Source: Bacillus sp. REN3
GTDB lineage: Bacteria > Bacillota > Bacilli > Bacillales > Cytobacillaceae
Assembly (NCBI RefSeq): GCF_017912555.1
Contig: NZ_JAERSD010000003.1
Coordinates: 124,001-188,000, forward strand
DNA length: 64,000 nucleotides
Reading direction: 5' to 3'
The notes beneath the pieces are model-generated. The model was not told the DNA's origin, made no database searches, and saw only the letters and a list, made by a program, of their open reading frames with translations. The first letter of the stretch is position 1. Each line of letters opens with the position of its first letter. The position numbers were made by a program, and so were the translations under genes. Shown here piece after piece: positions 1-9,055 of the stretch.

Positions 1-53
1 GAACCTTGTTCAATATGGAATCACAGACCAAATAGCTTGCCAATGGGATATGC

Positions 54-59
54 TATAAT
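54..59 (+). promoter_or_regulatory. possible -10 element for lipL
   Basis: TATAAT preceded by TGC, an extended -10 pattern, lies 36 bp before the lipL start codon. No good -35 hexamer is found 16-18 bp upstream, so this is a weak promoter call near the window edge. Confidence 0.4.
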
Positions 60-95
60 AGCAACGGAATTGTTTGTGGAAAAAGGAGAATTGAC

Positions 96-950
96 ATGGA
101 TGAGGCGCTCAATTTATTGCGTCAGGACAAATGGAGGCTTATAGACCAGTCGGCACTCGGCTCGCATTTTCATGCCCTCCAGTCGTTCGGCACGGATGAC
201 ACGCTATGCGAGTCGGTTGGTTCGGGCCATGCGCCGGCTACAGCTCGGGCATGGGTACACCATGATACCATCGTCCTCGGAATCCAGGATACACGGCTGC
301 CCTTTCTGCAGGATGGCCTTGATTATCTTGAAGCCTGTGGTTACCAATATATTGTCCGCAATTCTGGTGGACTCGCAGTTGTACTTGATGAAGGGGTATT
401 GAATCTTTCCCTGGTCCTTCCTGAAAAAGAAAAAGGAATCGACATCAACCGCGGCTACGACGCGATGTGGTTTATGATCAAAGAAATGTTTGCGGACTTT
501 GGCAAGGAAATCGAAGCGAAGGAAATTCCGGCCTCATATTGCCCGGGAAGCTATGATCTCAGCATCGATGGCAAGAAGTTCGCGGGAATCTCGCAGCGCC
601 GCCTGAAAAAAGGGGTTGCTGTGCAAGTCTATCTTTGCGTGACAGGCAGCGGCAGCGAGCGTGCTGAATTGATCCGTGAATTTTATGCCCGTGCAATGAA
701 AGGCGTTGAAACGAAATTCAGCTACCCCGATATCCAGCCTGAAGTGATGGCGTCACTTTCAGAGCTGTTCGGCGTCGAGATGACCATCCAGGATGTGATG
801 CTGCGTTTCCTGGAATTCTTGAACGCCAATAGCAGAGAGCTGGCTTCAAGCTACCTTGAAGGAGAGGAAATCGGACTGTTCGACCACTATTACAACCGCT
901 TCATCGAGCGCAATGAAAGATTTTTGGAACAGGCTGCTTCCAGGCAATAG
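96..950 (+). CDS. lipL: octanoyl-[GcvH]:protein N-octanoyltransferase LipL
   Basis: Cytoplasmic amidotransferase that moves octanoyl/lipoyl groups from GcvH to E2 subunits of 2-oxoacid dehydrogenases in Bacillus lipoylation. The 284-residue protein has the lipoate-ligase/BPL fold signatures: an RNSGG segment near residues 88-92 and a Cys at 149 within a SYCPGSYDLS context, which matches the catalytic cysteine that makes the thioester intermediate in LipL. A conserved Lys lies in GKKFAGI near 160. AAAAAGGAG sits 7-8 nt before the ATG. B. subtilis ywfL is likewise beside rsfA. It stands alone, followed by a strong terminator. The Cys argues against a plain lipoate-protein ligase. Confidence 0.93.
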   Translation: MDEALNLLRQDKWRLIDQSALGSHFHALQSFGTDDTLCESVGSGHAPATARAWVHHDTIVLGIQDTRLPFLQDGLDYLEACGYQYIVRNSGGLAVVLDEGVLNLSLVLPEKEKGIDINRGYDAMWFMIKEMFADFGKEIEAKEIPASYCPGSYDLSIDGKKFAGISQRRLKKGVAVQVYLCVTGSGSERAELIREFYARAMKGVETKFSYPDIQPEVMASLSELFGVEMTIQDVMLRFLEFLNANSRELASSYLEGEEIGLFDHYYNRFIERNERFLEQAASRQ

Positions 951-988
951 GATATTTCCCGAGAAATGATGGATCGATGGGCATAAAG

Positions 989-1018
989 AAAAGCCGGAAT
1001 CGAAAGGTTCCGGCTTTT
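989..1018 (+). terminator. intrinsic terminator after lipL
   Basis: An 11-bp perfect stem (AAAAGCCGGAA / TTCCGGCTTTT) with an 8-nt loop, ending in TTTTCTT. The A-rich 5' side may also let it serve the convergent rsfA gene. Confidence 0.9.
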
Positions 1019-1080
1019 CTTCGAAATGAGGGGTGCTGCCTCTCTCCATCTCCATCTATCTATAGCAATGAGATATCAGG

Positions 1081-1890
1081 TTACTCTGCTACTTTTTCGA
1101 GATTGCCATTGCGGTCCATCTTGAACTTGGTGGCTGAACGCTCTTCTTCCTCGAACAGGGCGAGCTTGCGGGCTCGATTCATGATTTTCAGCAGTGTCTC
1201 GTAATCTTCTTGAATAGTTGTCGTGTTCTCTTCCAGGCCTTTTAATTTTTCCTCGAGCTCTTCGTTCTGTTTCCTCAGACTCTCGATTTCACGCTTCAAT
1301 CTTTCATTCTCGCTCTTGTATACATCGACATGCGATAAGGAGGTATTCAGGCTTTGCAGATAGGCGATCACATGGCCCATCGTCAGCCCTGCTGCAGGCA
1401 CGGTATGCCTGACCTTAGCTCCCTGGGTATTGGACCCCGCTGCCGGTTCAGCCTTTGTGGCTGTTCCGTTTTCTTCATTGCTGCCATTGACCAGATGTTC
1501 CATGTCGGCCATCAGAGCAGCTTCAATCTGGCGGTCATCCTGCTCCAGCACAGACAGGTCGAATGTCTCCGCCGGCAAAGGTGTTTCCAGTGTTTCATCG
1601 AGAACAGGCACGGGCGGTGTGTAAAGCAGCTTCTTCTTGCCGCCCTGGTCCTTCCCTAGAATTCTCTGTCTCTGCTTTCTTTGTTTTTTCGCTAGCTGCA
1701 GAGCTTTTTCATAGTTATGCCTAACAACCGCATTCCATCTGAAACCGCAGGCGGCTGACGTACGGTCGAGCCTGTCGCCGACCTCTTCGAATGCGTTCAG
1801 CTGGGTGCTGCCCTCCCTGACGTGCCGAAGCACGGTTTCGGCCAGCAATAAATCATTTTCTTCTGTCCAGGCATCCTGGCGTACCTTCAT
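1081..1890 (-). CDS. rsfA: prespore-specific regulator RsfA
   Basis: RsfA-family transcription factor of 269 aa, convergent with lipL. Residues 1-70 form a Myb/SANT-like DNA-binding domain ([17 protein letters not shown], then [16 protein letters not shown]). A basic segment (KKQRKQRQR) follows. The middle is a low-complexity linker, and residues about 185-235 are a Glu/Lys-rich coiled coil ([21 protein letters not shown]). In B. subtilis RsfA is made in the forespore under sigma-F/sigma-G control and tunes sigma-F-dependent genes; that role here is inferred from family and synteny. AAAGGGAGTTGAAG precedes the ATG on this strand. I did not identify a forespore promoter. Confidence 0.88.
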   Translation of the reverse strand: MKVRQDAWTEENDLLLAETVLRHVREGSTQLNAFEEVGDRLDRTSAACGFRWNAVVRHNYEKALQLAKKQRKQRQRILGKDQGGKKKLLYTPPVPVLDETLETPLPAETFDLSVLEQDDRQIEAALMADMEHLVNGSNEENGTATKAEPAAGSNTQGAKVRHTVPAAGLTMGHVIAYLQSLNTSLSHVDVYKSENERLKREIESLRKQNEELEEKLKGLEENTTTIQEDYETLLKIMNRARKLALFEEEERSATKFKMDRNGNLEKVAE

Positions 1891-2105
1891 ACTTCTTCAA
1901 CTCCCTTTAACCTTTTTGACTATTTGAAAGCTATATTTCAAGCATGTCCTGAAATTGGAAAGGATATACATCACAAAATGGAAGGATAGTAGATTTTTTT
2001 GTAGTTTAAGAAAGTATAAATTGTCAGCAAAGAAGTAACTCGGTCGCTGTCGGCCAACTTTAGGAATAAACTATAAGTGCAACTACGCCTCTGTCCCCGC
2101 CCTAA

Positions 2106-2131
2106 GGCTCGCCAGGCGGCGAGTTTTCTTT
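2106..2131 (+). terminator. short terminator-like hairpin
   Basis: A 6-bp stem CTCGCC/GGCGAG with a 4-nt loop is followed by TTTTCTTT. The same AAGGCTCGCC..GGCGAG core recurs at 51871-51890, so it is probably part of a dispersed repeat. No gene immediately upstream needs it. Confidence 0.5.
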
Positions 2132-2227
2132 ACATGAATACGTGTTTTTCAAATAAATGGACAAGCCTTGCTGGCTGTTCTGTAACTTGCATTCGTTTCG
2201 GAATAGAGGTAAAATACCCTTTAGTCT

Positions 2228-2450
2228 AAACGAAAAGCGGAAGCGCCTTGGTTAGCTTCGATTGACGGATCATATTGGAAGCGGGAGCTGACAGCATCGC
2301 CAGGCTTCCCTTGTACACAGCGACGCCGGCAGATCCTGCCGTTCTTTGATTTTTGCTTGATTGACCAGAGCGCCGGTTTTACGCACTCCGTGTTTCTTCC
2401 AGAAGCTTGGCCAGGATGGAAACTGGCGGGACGCGGAAGCTAGACAGTAA
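2228..2450 (+). repeat. diverged palindromic intergenic repeat (family B)
   Basis: The left end reads AAAGCGGAAGCGCCTTGG and the right end GCGGAAGCTAGACAG. Both ends resemble the reverse complement of the palindromic element inside the atp operon (62003-62193), while the interior differs. Non-coding. Confidence 0.5.
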
Positions 2451-2471
2451 TTTTAGAAAGGGTTGTCCTAA

Positions 2472-2693
2472 ATGGCAAACGAATTTCGTGTTTGCGACGA
2501 TTGTCAGGCCGTGAACCTTAAAACATTGATTCCAAAGCTGAAGCAGCTCGATCCCGAGGCGACAGTGGAGATCGGCTGCCAATCCTATTGTGGGCCAGGA
2601 AGGAAGAAAACCTTCACATTCGTCAATAATCGGCCGGTCGCAGCATTGACGGAAGACGAACTGATGGAAAAAGTCCAGAAAAAACTCAAGTGA
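2472..2693 (+). CDS. DUF1450 family small protein
   Basis: A 73-residue cytoplasmic protein with an N-terminal CxxC (CDDC, residues 8-11) and a GCQSYCGPG motif near 35-43, the cysteine pattern of the DUF1450/YuzB group, thought to have a thioredoxin-like fold. No function is established. AGAAAGGG precedes the ATG and a strong terminator follows, so it is a one-gene unit. B. subtilis YuzB is a distant relative rather than a clear orthologue. Confidence 0.75.
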   Translation: MANEFRVCDDCQAVNLKTLIPKLKQLDPEATVEIGCQSYCGPGRKKTFTFVNNRPVAALTEDELMEKVQKKLK

Positions 2694-2712
2694 AGTCCAA
2701 TTCAAATAGATG

Positions 2713-2752
2713 AAAATCACCTTTAAACCAGTGTTTAAAGGTGATTTTTTTT
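2713..2752 (+). terminator. terminator of the DUF1450 gene
   Basis: A perfect 16-bp stem (AAAATCACCTTTAAAC and its complement) with a 4-nt loop, running into an eight-T tract. Confidence 0.93.
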
Positions 2753-2958
2753 CCGGCTGCATAAAGAAAGAAACAGGGTGCAGGGACCATGGGAAGGAAT
2801 AGTGCGGTCAGATCCAGTAATTAATAAACGATTGGGCCAGATGTGGCTGCGGCTCAGCCAGCTACCGATTTTTGTAAGAAATTCGCAGGAATCCGGGATG
2901 ATTTGGAAGGGCAAACAGGCTATAATAGAATGACAAGAAAAATGGAAGAAGGGGAAAG

Positions 2959-4275
2959 ATGGGATATTCGGAAGAGAAACTATTTGAAGAAAAAGTTTTC
3001 AAGGATCCTGTGCACCGGTATGTCCATGTCCGTGACCGGGTGATCTGGGATTTGATCGGGACGAAGGAATTCCAGCGGCTGCGACGGATCAAACAGCTCG
3101 GAACGACGTATTTGACCTTCCACGGAGCCGAGCATAGCCGGTTCACCCATTCTCTAGGTGTCTATGAGATTGTCCGCCGGATCATTGATGATGTCTTTGA
3201 TTCCCGTCCTGAATGGGACAGTGGCGAGCGCCTTCTTTCCATGTGCGCAGCCTTGCTTCACGACCTGGGACATGGACCTTTCTCGCATTCCTTCGAGAAA
3301 GTTTTCGATCTTGACCATGAGGACTTCACAAGGGAAATCATCCTCGGCGAGACCGAGGTGAATGAAGTGCTCTCGAAGGTGGCGCCTGATTTTCCGAAGA
3401 AGGTTGCCGATGTCATTGAAAAAACATATGGGAACAAGCTTGTCATCAGCCTGATCTCAAGCCAGATCGACGCTGACAGGATGGATTATCTCCAGCGGGA
3501 TGCCTATTTCACCGGTGTCAGCTACGGCCATTTCGACATGGAACGGATCCTGCGTGTCATGCGGCCGAAAGAGGATCAGGTTGTCATCAAGCAAAGCGGC
3601 ATGCACGCTGTCGAGGATTACATAATGAGCCGATACCAGATGTACTGGCAGGTCTATTTCCACCCGGTCACGAGGAGTGCCGAGGTCATCTTGTCAAAAA
3701 TCCTTCATCGGGCAAAGGAGCTTCACGAACGAAGTTATACCTTCAAACATAAACCGCGCCATTTTTATTCGATTTTCGAAGACCGCTTGACACTGCAGGA
3801 TTACTTGAAGCTGGACGAAGCGGTATTCCTCTATTATTTCCAGAGCTGGGAAGAAGAGAAGGATTCCATCCTCAGTGATTTATGCAGGCGTTTCAATAAC
3901 CGCCATCTTTTTAAATACGTTGAATTCGACCCTGCCAGGGAATACAAGAAGCTGGCGCAGCTTTCCGTCCTGTTCGAACAAGCAGGGCTTGATCCGGAAT
4001 ATTATCTGGTCGTCGATTCATCATCTGACCTGCCGTATGATTTTTACCGGCCAGGTGAGGAGGAAGAGCGGCTGCCTATCCATTTGCTTAGGAAGGATGG
4101 GGAAATCCGGGAGCTTTCAAGGGAGTCGGAAATCGTCGATGCCATTTCAGGCAAGCGGCGGACCGACCATAAGCTTTACTTCCCGGGGGATCTTCTTGAA
4201 CAAGAAAAGTCCCGTCCGGAAATCCGGCAAATCATGCGAATTCTGGGGCTGAACTTAGACAATGGGACCATTTGA
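2959..4275 (+). CDS. ywfO: HD-domain dNTP triphosphohydrolase-like protein YwfO
   Basis: A 438-residue HD-superfamily phosphohydrolase, close to the length of B. subtilis YwfO. Metal ligands are visible as H64 (RFTHSLG), H101-D102 (ALLHDLGHGPFSH) and D171 (SSQIDADRMDYL), the order seen in dGTPase/SAMHD1-like enzymes. The opening EKVFKDPVHRYV is the usual family start. It probably hydrolyses deoxynucleoside triphosphates to nucleoside and triphosphate; the exact substrate cannot be read from sequence. AAGAAGGGGAAAG lies before the ATG. The ywgA gene follows after 20 nt, so the pair is probably co-transcribed, as in B. subtilis. Confidence 0.88.
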   Translation: MGYSEEKLFEEKVFKDPVHRYVHVRDRVIWDLIGTKEFQRLRRIKQLGTTYLTFHGAEHSRFTHSLGVYEIVRRIIDDVFDSRPEWDSGERLLSMCAALLHDLGHGPFSHSFEKVFDLDHEDFTREIILGETEVNEVLSKVAPDFPKKVADVIEKTYGNKLVISLISSQIDADRMDYLQRDAYFTGVSYGHFDMERILRVMRPKEDQVVIKQSGMHAVEDYIMSRYQMYWQVYFHPVTRSAEVILSKILHRAKELHERSYTFKHKPRHFYSIFEDRLTLQDYLKLDEAVFLYYFQSWEEEKDSILSDLCRRFNNRHLFKYVEFDPAREYKKLAQLSVLFEQAGLDPEYYLVVDSSSDLPYDFYRPGEEEERLPIHLLRKDGEIRELSRESEIVDAISGKRRTDHKLYFPGDLLEQEKSRPEIRQIMRILGLNLDNGTI

Positions 4276-4295
4276 TATACAGGAGTTGACGCATT

Positions 4296-4802
4296 TTGTT
4301 AAAAGACCACGCAAAAATCATCCAAGCCATTTCCGTATCTGGAGAAGTGATCGGCAGGAAAAAACTGCAGAAAATGATCTATATCGCAAAGAAGATGGAG
4401 TTTCCTTTCCAGGAGAGGTTCCAGTTCCATTTTTACGGTCCGTATTCCGAAGAGCTGACATTGAGGGTCGAGGAGCTTTGCAACATGGGTTTCCTGAACG
4501 AAGTAAAAGAGGATAAAGGCGGTTATTCCCAGTACCGCTATACGCTGACAGAAGCAGGGCAGGAATTTCTCGGTGCGAACAGCATCAAGATGCCGAACCT
4601 TGGCGACTGCCTGTGCGATATAAACAGCCAGAATGCAAGATTCCTTGAACTCGTATCGACTATTTTGTATTTTGATAATTTGCCAGAAGCGGAAGTCAAG
4701 GAGAAAGTGCAGACGGTGAAGAAGAGCCAGCGCTATACAGATGAAGAGATCGAGAACGCATACGCCTACATCGAGAAATTGAAACAAAAAGCCAGGCATT
4801 GA
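4296..4802 (+). CDS. ywgA: YwgA family protein
   Basis: 168 residues of unknown function, co-directional with ywfO as in B. subtilis. I chose the TTG start at 4296 because AGGAG lies 10 nt upstream and no better ATG fits. The N-terminal 80 residues look like a winged-helix type fold (GRKKLQKMIYIAKKM, then YGPYSEEL and YRYTLTEAGQEFL), similar to proteins annotated as SocA/YwgA antitoxin-like. The C-terminal helix is charged. The terminator stem overlaps the stop codon. No DNA-binding target or toxin partner is visible, so no such function is claimed. Confidence 0.82.
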   Translation: MLKDHAKIIQAISVSGEVIGRKKLQKMIYIAKKMEFPFQERFQFHFYGPYSEELTLRVEELCNMGFLNEVKEDKGGYSQYRYTLTEAGQEFLGANSIKMPNLGDCLCDINSQNARFLELVSTILYFDNLPEAEVKEKVQTVKKSQRYTDEEIENAYAYIEKLKQKARH

Positions 4803-4815
4803 TTTGCCTGGCTTT
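4787..4815 (+). terminator. terminator overlapping the ywgA stop
   Basis: Stem GCCAGGCA/TGCCTGGC with flanking A and T runs. The stop codon of ywgA falls in the loop. Confidence 0.75.
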
Positions 4816-4907
4816 CCCGTTTTAAAAATTCCGGTCCCCGGATCAAACAATCCTGGACGGGCCGGAAGTCCCTTGCTCGCAGGATTGGGATCTTTCTGGT
4901 TTCGATC

Positions 4908-5093
4908 CTACTCGTCGCTCAGGCGCTTTCCGGCGACAGCATAATGGTTCTTGGACATTTCCTCGATGAAGACGACGATTTTTTCCTTTGGAGCGCCGGT
5001 CGTTTCACTGACTGCTTCTGTCACCTTTTCAGCCAGCGCCTTCTTTTGGTCTTCAGAGCGGCCTTCAAGCATTTTTACCGTTACGTATGGCAT
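4908..5093 (-). CDS. ywhB: 4-oxalocrotonate tautomerase family protein YwhB
   Basis: A 61-residue protein of the 4-OT family. Pro2 becomes the N-terminal catalytic base after Met removal (MPYVTVKMLEGRS), and R12 and the GAPKEKIVVFIEEM segment match the family. It catalyses enol-keto tautomerisation in vitro; the physiological substrate in Bacillus is unknown. CAAGGAGG lies 8 nt before the ATG. It is divergent from ywhC, the same arrangement as in B. subtilis. Confidence 0.92.
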   Translation of the reverse strand: MPYVTVKMLEGRSEDQKKALAEKVTEAVSETTGAPKEKIVVFIEEMSKNHYAVAGKRLSDE

Positions 5094-5180
5094 GGTTTTG
5101 CCTCCTTGTGATGAGATGTATACCTAAGAAGAGTTTTCCATAAATCATGCAATTGTGCAAGCCTTCGGGAGACTCTGCTT

Positions 5181-5209
5181 TTCACATTGGAATCTGAATG
5201 GGTTATACT
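5181..5209 (+). promoter_or_regulatory. sigma-A promoter for ywhC-ywhD
   Basis: -35 TTCACA (5181-5186), 17-bp spacer, -10 TATACT (5204-5209), ending 29 bp before the chosen ywhC start. Confidence 0.65.
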
Positions 5210-5238
5210 TTATAAAAAAGAGCAAAAGGGGAATGAAT

Positions 5239-5892
5239 GTGAATTTACCCTATTCGTTAGAAGAAATCCCTTACGTCGCTGCGGCGCTGATGATTGCGTT
5301 CGCGGTCCATGAATTCGCGCACGCCTGGGTGGCTTACAAATTCGGGGATCCGACAGCGAAGAGGCAGGGGCGGCTGACGCTGAATCCAATCCAGCACCTT
5401 GACCCGCTCGGGACTCTCTTTATTTTCATAGCAGGGTTTGGTTGGGCCCGCCCTGTGCCGGTCAACCGCTTCATGTTCAAGAATCCGAGGCTTGCCGGGG
5501 TACTTGTTTCAGTGGCGGGGCCTGTCAGCAACCTGATTCTGGTGCTGCTTGCCTATGCCATCCTGTATAGTTTGGTTGCTGCGGGAGTGACGGCAGGCAT
5601 TCCTGAATTTGTGATCCATTTCATGGAGATCTTCATCAGCCTCAATGCGATGCTGTTTGTCTTCAATCTTCTGCCCTTCCCGCCGCTTGATGGCTACCGG
5701 ATCATAGAGGATGTGGCACCGCCGGATATCAGGGCAAAAATGACCCAGTACGAGGCGTATGGATCGATCATCTTTTTGATTCTTGTCATCACGCCCCTTG
5801 ACCAATACACCATTCATCCCATTTTCAGTACGATCATCCCGGCCCTGCTCCAATTTATCCAGGATATTTTCACCGGGTTGTTTTTAAGCTAA
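5239..5892 (+). CDS. ywhC: site-2 protease family membrane metalloprotease YwhC
   Basis: Polytopic M50-family intramembrane protease. The zinc motif HEFAH appears near the N-terminus of the first hydrophobic segment, and the second metal ligand lies in FPPLDGYRI, the DG motif of short S2P proteins. I chose GTG 5239 because AAGGGG ends 7 nt upstream; ATG 5233 sits directly against that site. This gives 217 residues, typical of the short YwhC group without PDZ domains. The substrate is unknown. ywhD follows after 13 nt with an AAGGAGGT site, forming a two-gene operon. Confidence 0.87.
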   Translation: MNLPYSLEEIPYVAAALMIAFAVHEFAHAWVAYKFGDPTAKRQGRLTLNPIQHLDPLGTLFIFIAGFGWARPVPVNRFMFKNPRLAGVLVSVAGPVSNLILVLLAYAILYSLVAAGVTAGIPEFVIHFMEIFISLNAMLFVFNLLPFPPLDGYRIIEDVAPPDIRAKMTQYEAYGSIIFLILVITPLDQYTIHPIFSTIIPALLQFIQDIFTGLFLS

Positions 5893-5905
5893 GGAGGTAG
5901 TTGGA

Positions 5906-6418
5906 ATGGAAGAGAAAAAAGGAAAGAATATAGGCTTCAACATTATTAAAAATGATCCTATGGATGGCCATAAAGGCTTTGGGAAAGGCGTCCTCACGCT
6001 AGATAATGTATCGCCTGTCATCATTGACGTAGAAGCAGGCGAAGCGGTTGTCGATGTCGGGGCGATGCATGCCCGCAGCGTTGTCGAGAAGGGCATCAAG
6101 TTCCTACCGGACCGCAATGAAGTTCCGGATGCCAAGCCTTACTGGGTTGTCTGGGTGACAATCGACAGGAAAGAGGAAGGGCCTTATTATGCGGGGGTAA
6201 CAGCATGCGAAATGACCGTCAACCGTGAAATCCGCAGGGGCTACAAGTCGCTGCCGGAGCATGTGAACTTCCTTGATAAATCCATCAAGCGGAGAATCAT
6301 TGTCGGCCATATGGATGGAAAATCAAAAGCCATTCTTGCCGATTTCCTGAAAAAACATGACCCGGGAATGTGGGACCGCTCCGAGAATCAGTTGAAGGCG
6401 GATTTGGCAGCTGAATAG
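5906..6418 (+). CDS. ywhD: YwhD family protein
   Basis: A 170-residue conserved protein found next to ywhC in many Bacilli; no function is known. The sequence is soluble, with a beta-rich core (VSPVIIDVEAGEAVVDVG and YWVVWVTIDRKEEGPYYAGV) and a basic C-terminal half (IKRRIIVGHMDGKSK). AAGGAGGT precedes the ATG. It is the last gene of the ywhC operon, with a strong terminator 120 bp downstream. Confidence 0.88.
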   Translation: MEEKKGKNIGFNIIKNDPMDGHKGFGKGVLTLDNVSPVIIDVEAGEAVVDVGAMHARSVVEKGIKFLPDRNEVPDAKPYWVVWVTIDRKEEGPYYAGVTACEMTVNREIRRGYKSLPEHVNFLDKSIKRRIIVGHMDGKSKAILADFLKKHDPGMWDRSENQLKADLAAE

Positions 6419-6876
6419 CCATCTCGCAAATTTGTCTGAATTGTGACATTTTTTTCGTATGACAATATGTGGCTTGCCCACATGGAATAAAAAAAGTAAA
6501 CTTATAACAGCGTAAAATGCATTTTATGCTAGGACGAGAAAAACCCCGGAAGCTGCTTCCGGGGTTTTTCTTTGGCTATCATAGGGGCGAGCGCCGGCAG
6601 GAAGGCGATTTTCTCCTTCAGGCTCTTGAAGGAAGAAGGAGGCTCAGGCGTGGACGCCAATAACCGATACCTGGGTTTTCCTGCTGGGTCCAGCGATTGG
6701 AAAAGCAATTGTAGACGCCTGGCTGGGCGTTAGCATCGTCCTCAGGTCCGCGATTTTGCCGGCTTTCTTTCCTGAATGGTGATGTTCATCGTTGACGTGG
6801 TGTGGTATGCAGCTGCCGGAACATCCGTCTCAAGCCATCCATTCCGCCTTCCTGCTGATCGCATCAGTGTGCATCG
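6419..6876. other. intergenic region with palindromes and terminator
   Basis: 458 bp. It contains palindromes at 6467-6483 (ATGTGG..CCACAT) and 6509-6530 (core TAAAATGCATTTTA) and a terminator at 6539-6570. The remaining 300 bp show no coding or repeat structure that I can recognise. Confidence 0.55.
6539..6570 (+). terminator. terminator of the ywhC-ywhD operon
   Basis: Stem AAAACCCCGGAAG / CTTCCGGGGTTTT with a 3-nt loop, then T-rich sequence. It lies 120 bp beyond ywhD and is symmetric enough to act on both strands. Confidence 0.85.
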
Positions 6877-8940
6877 TTACCGTCCGAAAATCCGCTTATA
6901 CCACGGTTTCTTTTCCTTTTTCTTTTTCTGTTTTTCCTTTTCAGGTTCTTCTTTCCCCAGGTGATCGGTGCAGTATTCGGCCGGTTCGGTGCCGGCAACG
7001 AATACGGTCCGCCTTTTAACAGGGCAATTGTCTCCGGCGAGCTTTCCGTTCGCAGGATCAACATTCACCGAAACGGTTCCCTTCGCAGCCTTGAATTTTT
7101 TCGCCGGCTCGTTGTCGAGCGCTTTTTCCATAAAATCGAGCCAAATATTTTTCGCGAATGATTTTTCTGCGGTCAGTTCGATCGGCTTCCCTTTATCGTA
7201 TCCTGTCCAAACGGCGGAAACGAGCTGTGGCGTATAGCCGACCATCCAGCTGTCCGTCTCGGTCGTACCCGATTTCCCTGCATAGGGCCTTGTCATCTTC
7301 TTAATCAGCGTGCTGCCGGTAACAGAGGAATAGCCGTTCAGTTTTTTATCGAAAATGCCTGTCAGCATATGCGTCATGACCGATGCGACTTCAGGCTTCA
7401 GCACCTGCTCCTTTTCCTGCTCGTGCTCATAGAGGACTTCCCCTTTGTGGTTTTCGACTCTTTTGATCAGGACAGGCGCGACCTTCTTGCCGCCATTGGC
7501 GAACAGGCTATAGGCGTTGGCGATCTCGATCACCCTGACGCCGGATGTGCCTAGGGCGAGTGATGGGACCTTCTCCATCGGGGATTGGATCCCGAATCTT
7601 TTTGCTGTCCCGATCAGTGCTTCCTCGCCAAGGAATAAATGGGTTTTCACGGCGTACACGTTGTCCGACAGTGCCAGTGCCTGGGCCATCGTGATATCAT
7701 CGTCCGCGTATTTATTGTTGAAATTGTGCGGTGTATAGGCGGAGCGGCCGTCATCGAACCGGAATGTCGTCAGCTGGCTCTTCATCGTTGTCGAAGGAGT
7801 GAAGCCACTTTCAAGAGCCGCGTAATAAAGCAGCGGCTTCAATGTCGACCCTGGCTGCCTGACCGCTTGTATCGCGCGGTTAAATGGGCTTTCCTCATAA
7901 TTGCGGCCGCCGACAAGCGCCTTCACATGGCCGTTCTTCGGGTTCATCGCGACAAACCCGGCCTGGATTTCGGAATCTGTCGAAATCATCTTGCTGATCG
8001 CTTGTTCGGCGATTTCCTGCTGTCCAAGATCAAGGGTTGTAAAAACCCTCAGTCCGCCGAGGGAAACCGTCCTGTCGTCAAACTTCAGCGAATTCTTGAG
8101 TGCGCTGCGGACCGCGTCCTGGAAATACGGGGCCTTGCCAAGCTGTCCATGCTGATGCTTGCCGACAAGCTTTAGTTCTTCCATGTAGGCCTGCCTGGCT
8201 GCTTTTTCAGCGATGAAGCCATTGGCCTTCATGGTATTCAGTATGGTTTGCTGGCGCTGCTTTGCTTTTTCCATTGAAGCGAATGGAGAATAGACGCCGG
8301 GTCCTTTCGGGATACCAGCAAGCATCGAGGCTTCAGCCAGGGACAGTTCATTCGCATCCTTGCCGAAATAATACCGGCTGGCCGCCTGGACGCCGTAGGC
8401 TCCATTGCCATAATAAATCGTATTTAAATAGCCTTCGAGGATTTCCTCCTTCGAATAATTCATTTCAAGCCGCAAAGCGTAGAACGCCTCGACTGCTTTC
8501 CTTTTCCACGTTTTTTCATGTTCAAGATAAAGGTTGCGCGCGTATTGCTGAGTGATCGTGCTTGCTCCCTGGACCTTCGACATTGCCTTCACATCCGCAA
8601 GCGCCGCACCAACAATCCGCTTATAATCAAACCCGCCATGGGAAAAAAAGTTCTTATCCTCGATTGAGACCGTTGCGTCAATAAGGTAGGGAGAGATATC
8701 CTTCAGCCCTACCCAGTAGCGCTTCTCGCCTGAATGGCTTTCTCCGATGACCGTCCCATCATCGGCATAATACAGGGTGGATTGGGGAACGGATAGCGCA
8801 GGCGGTCCCTGGAGCTTGGCATAGCCGATGACCAGGAAATACATGATCACAGCCAGCGCCAGGCCCGCAAGCCCGAAAAAGAACAAGGCCCGCAAATATT
8901 TGATCGTTTTGCGAAAACGCTGGTCAGTCATGAGCTCCAT
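6877..8940 (-). CDS. pbpG: class A penicillin-binding protein (PBP2D type, PbpG)
   Basis: Bifunctional peptidoglycan glycosyltransferase/transpeptidase of 687 aa. One membrane anchor spans about residues 18-38. The GT51 domain has catalytic Glu94 in SIEDKNFFSHGGFD and the STITQQYARNLYL motif near 127-140. The transpeptidase domain has SxxK at S365-K368 (RQPGSTLKP), SxN at S425-N427 (SDNVY) and KSGTT at 556-560. The C-terminus ends in a Lys/Glu-rich tail. GGGGAGG is 7 nt before the chosen ATG. Divergence from speE matches B. subtilis pbpG, a sigma-F gene for germ-cell-wall synthesis; I could not identify a convincing sigma-F promoter here. Confidence 0.92.
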   Translation of the reverse strand: MELMTDQRFRKTIKYLRALFFFGLAGLALAVIMYFLVIGYAKLQGPPALSVPQSTLYYADDGTVIGESHSGEKRYWVGLKDISPYLIDATVSIEDKNFFSHGGFDYKRIVGAALADVKAMSKVQGASTITQQYARNLYLEHEKTWKRKAVEAFYALRLEMNYSKEEILEGYLNTIYYGNGAYGVQAASRYYFGKDANELSLAEASMLAGIPKGPGVYSPFASMEKAKQRQQTILNTMKANGFIAEKAARQAYMEELKLVGKHQHGQLGKAPYFQDAVRSALKNSLKFDDRTVSLGGLRVFTTLDLGQQEIAEQAISKMISTDSEIQAGFVAMNPKNGHVKALVGGRNYEESPFNRAIQAVRQPGSTLKPLLYYAALESGFTPSTTMKSQLTTFRFDDGRSAYTPHNFNNKYADDDITMAQALALSDNVYAVKTHLFLGEEALIGTAKRFGIQSPMEKVPSLALGTSGVRVIEIANAYSLFANGGKKVAPVLIKRVENHKGEVLYEHEQEKEQVLKPEVASVMTHMLTGIFDKKLNGYSSVTGSTLIKKMTRPYAGKSGTTETDSWMVGYTPQLVSAVWTGYDKGKPIELTAEKSFAKNIWLDFMEKALDNEPAKKFKAAKGTVSVNVDPANGKLAGDNCPVKRRTVFVAGTEPAEYCTDHLGKEEPEKEKQKKKKEKKPWYKRIFGR

Positions 8941-9027
8941 CGTGTTTCCTCCCCAAGAATAGATAGTATCTAGTATGAAAGAAAACCCCTCTTTTTAAAC
9001 ACTAAACATACAAGAATAAAAAATCTC

Positions 9028-9055
9028 TTGCAATTTTGCTAGATTCAACTATACT
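9028..9055 (+). promoter_or_regulatory. sigma-A promoter for speE
   Basis: -35 TTGCAA (9028-9033), 16-bp spacer, -10 TATACT (9050-9055). The implied 5' leader is about 180 nt. Confidence 0.65.

Larger units (their letters stand above)
1891..2471. other. intergenic region with hairpin and repeat fragments
   Basis: 581 bp without a credible gene. It holds a short hairpin at 2108-2123 followed by TTTTCTTT, and a diverged copy of a Bacillaceae intergenic repeat at about 2228-2450. The first 100 bp after rsfA are AT-rich and should carry its promoter, but I cannot place one confidently. Confidence 0.6.
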
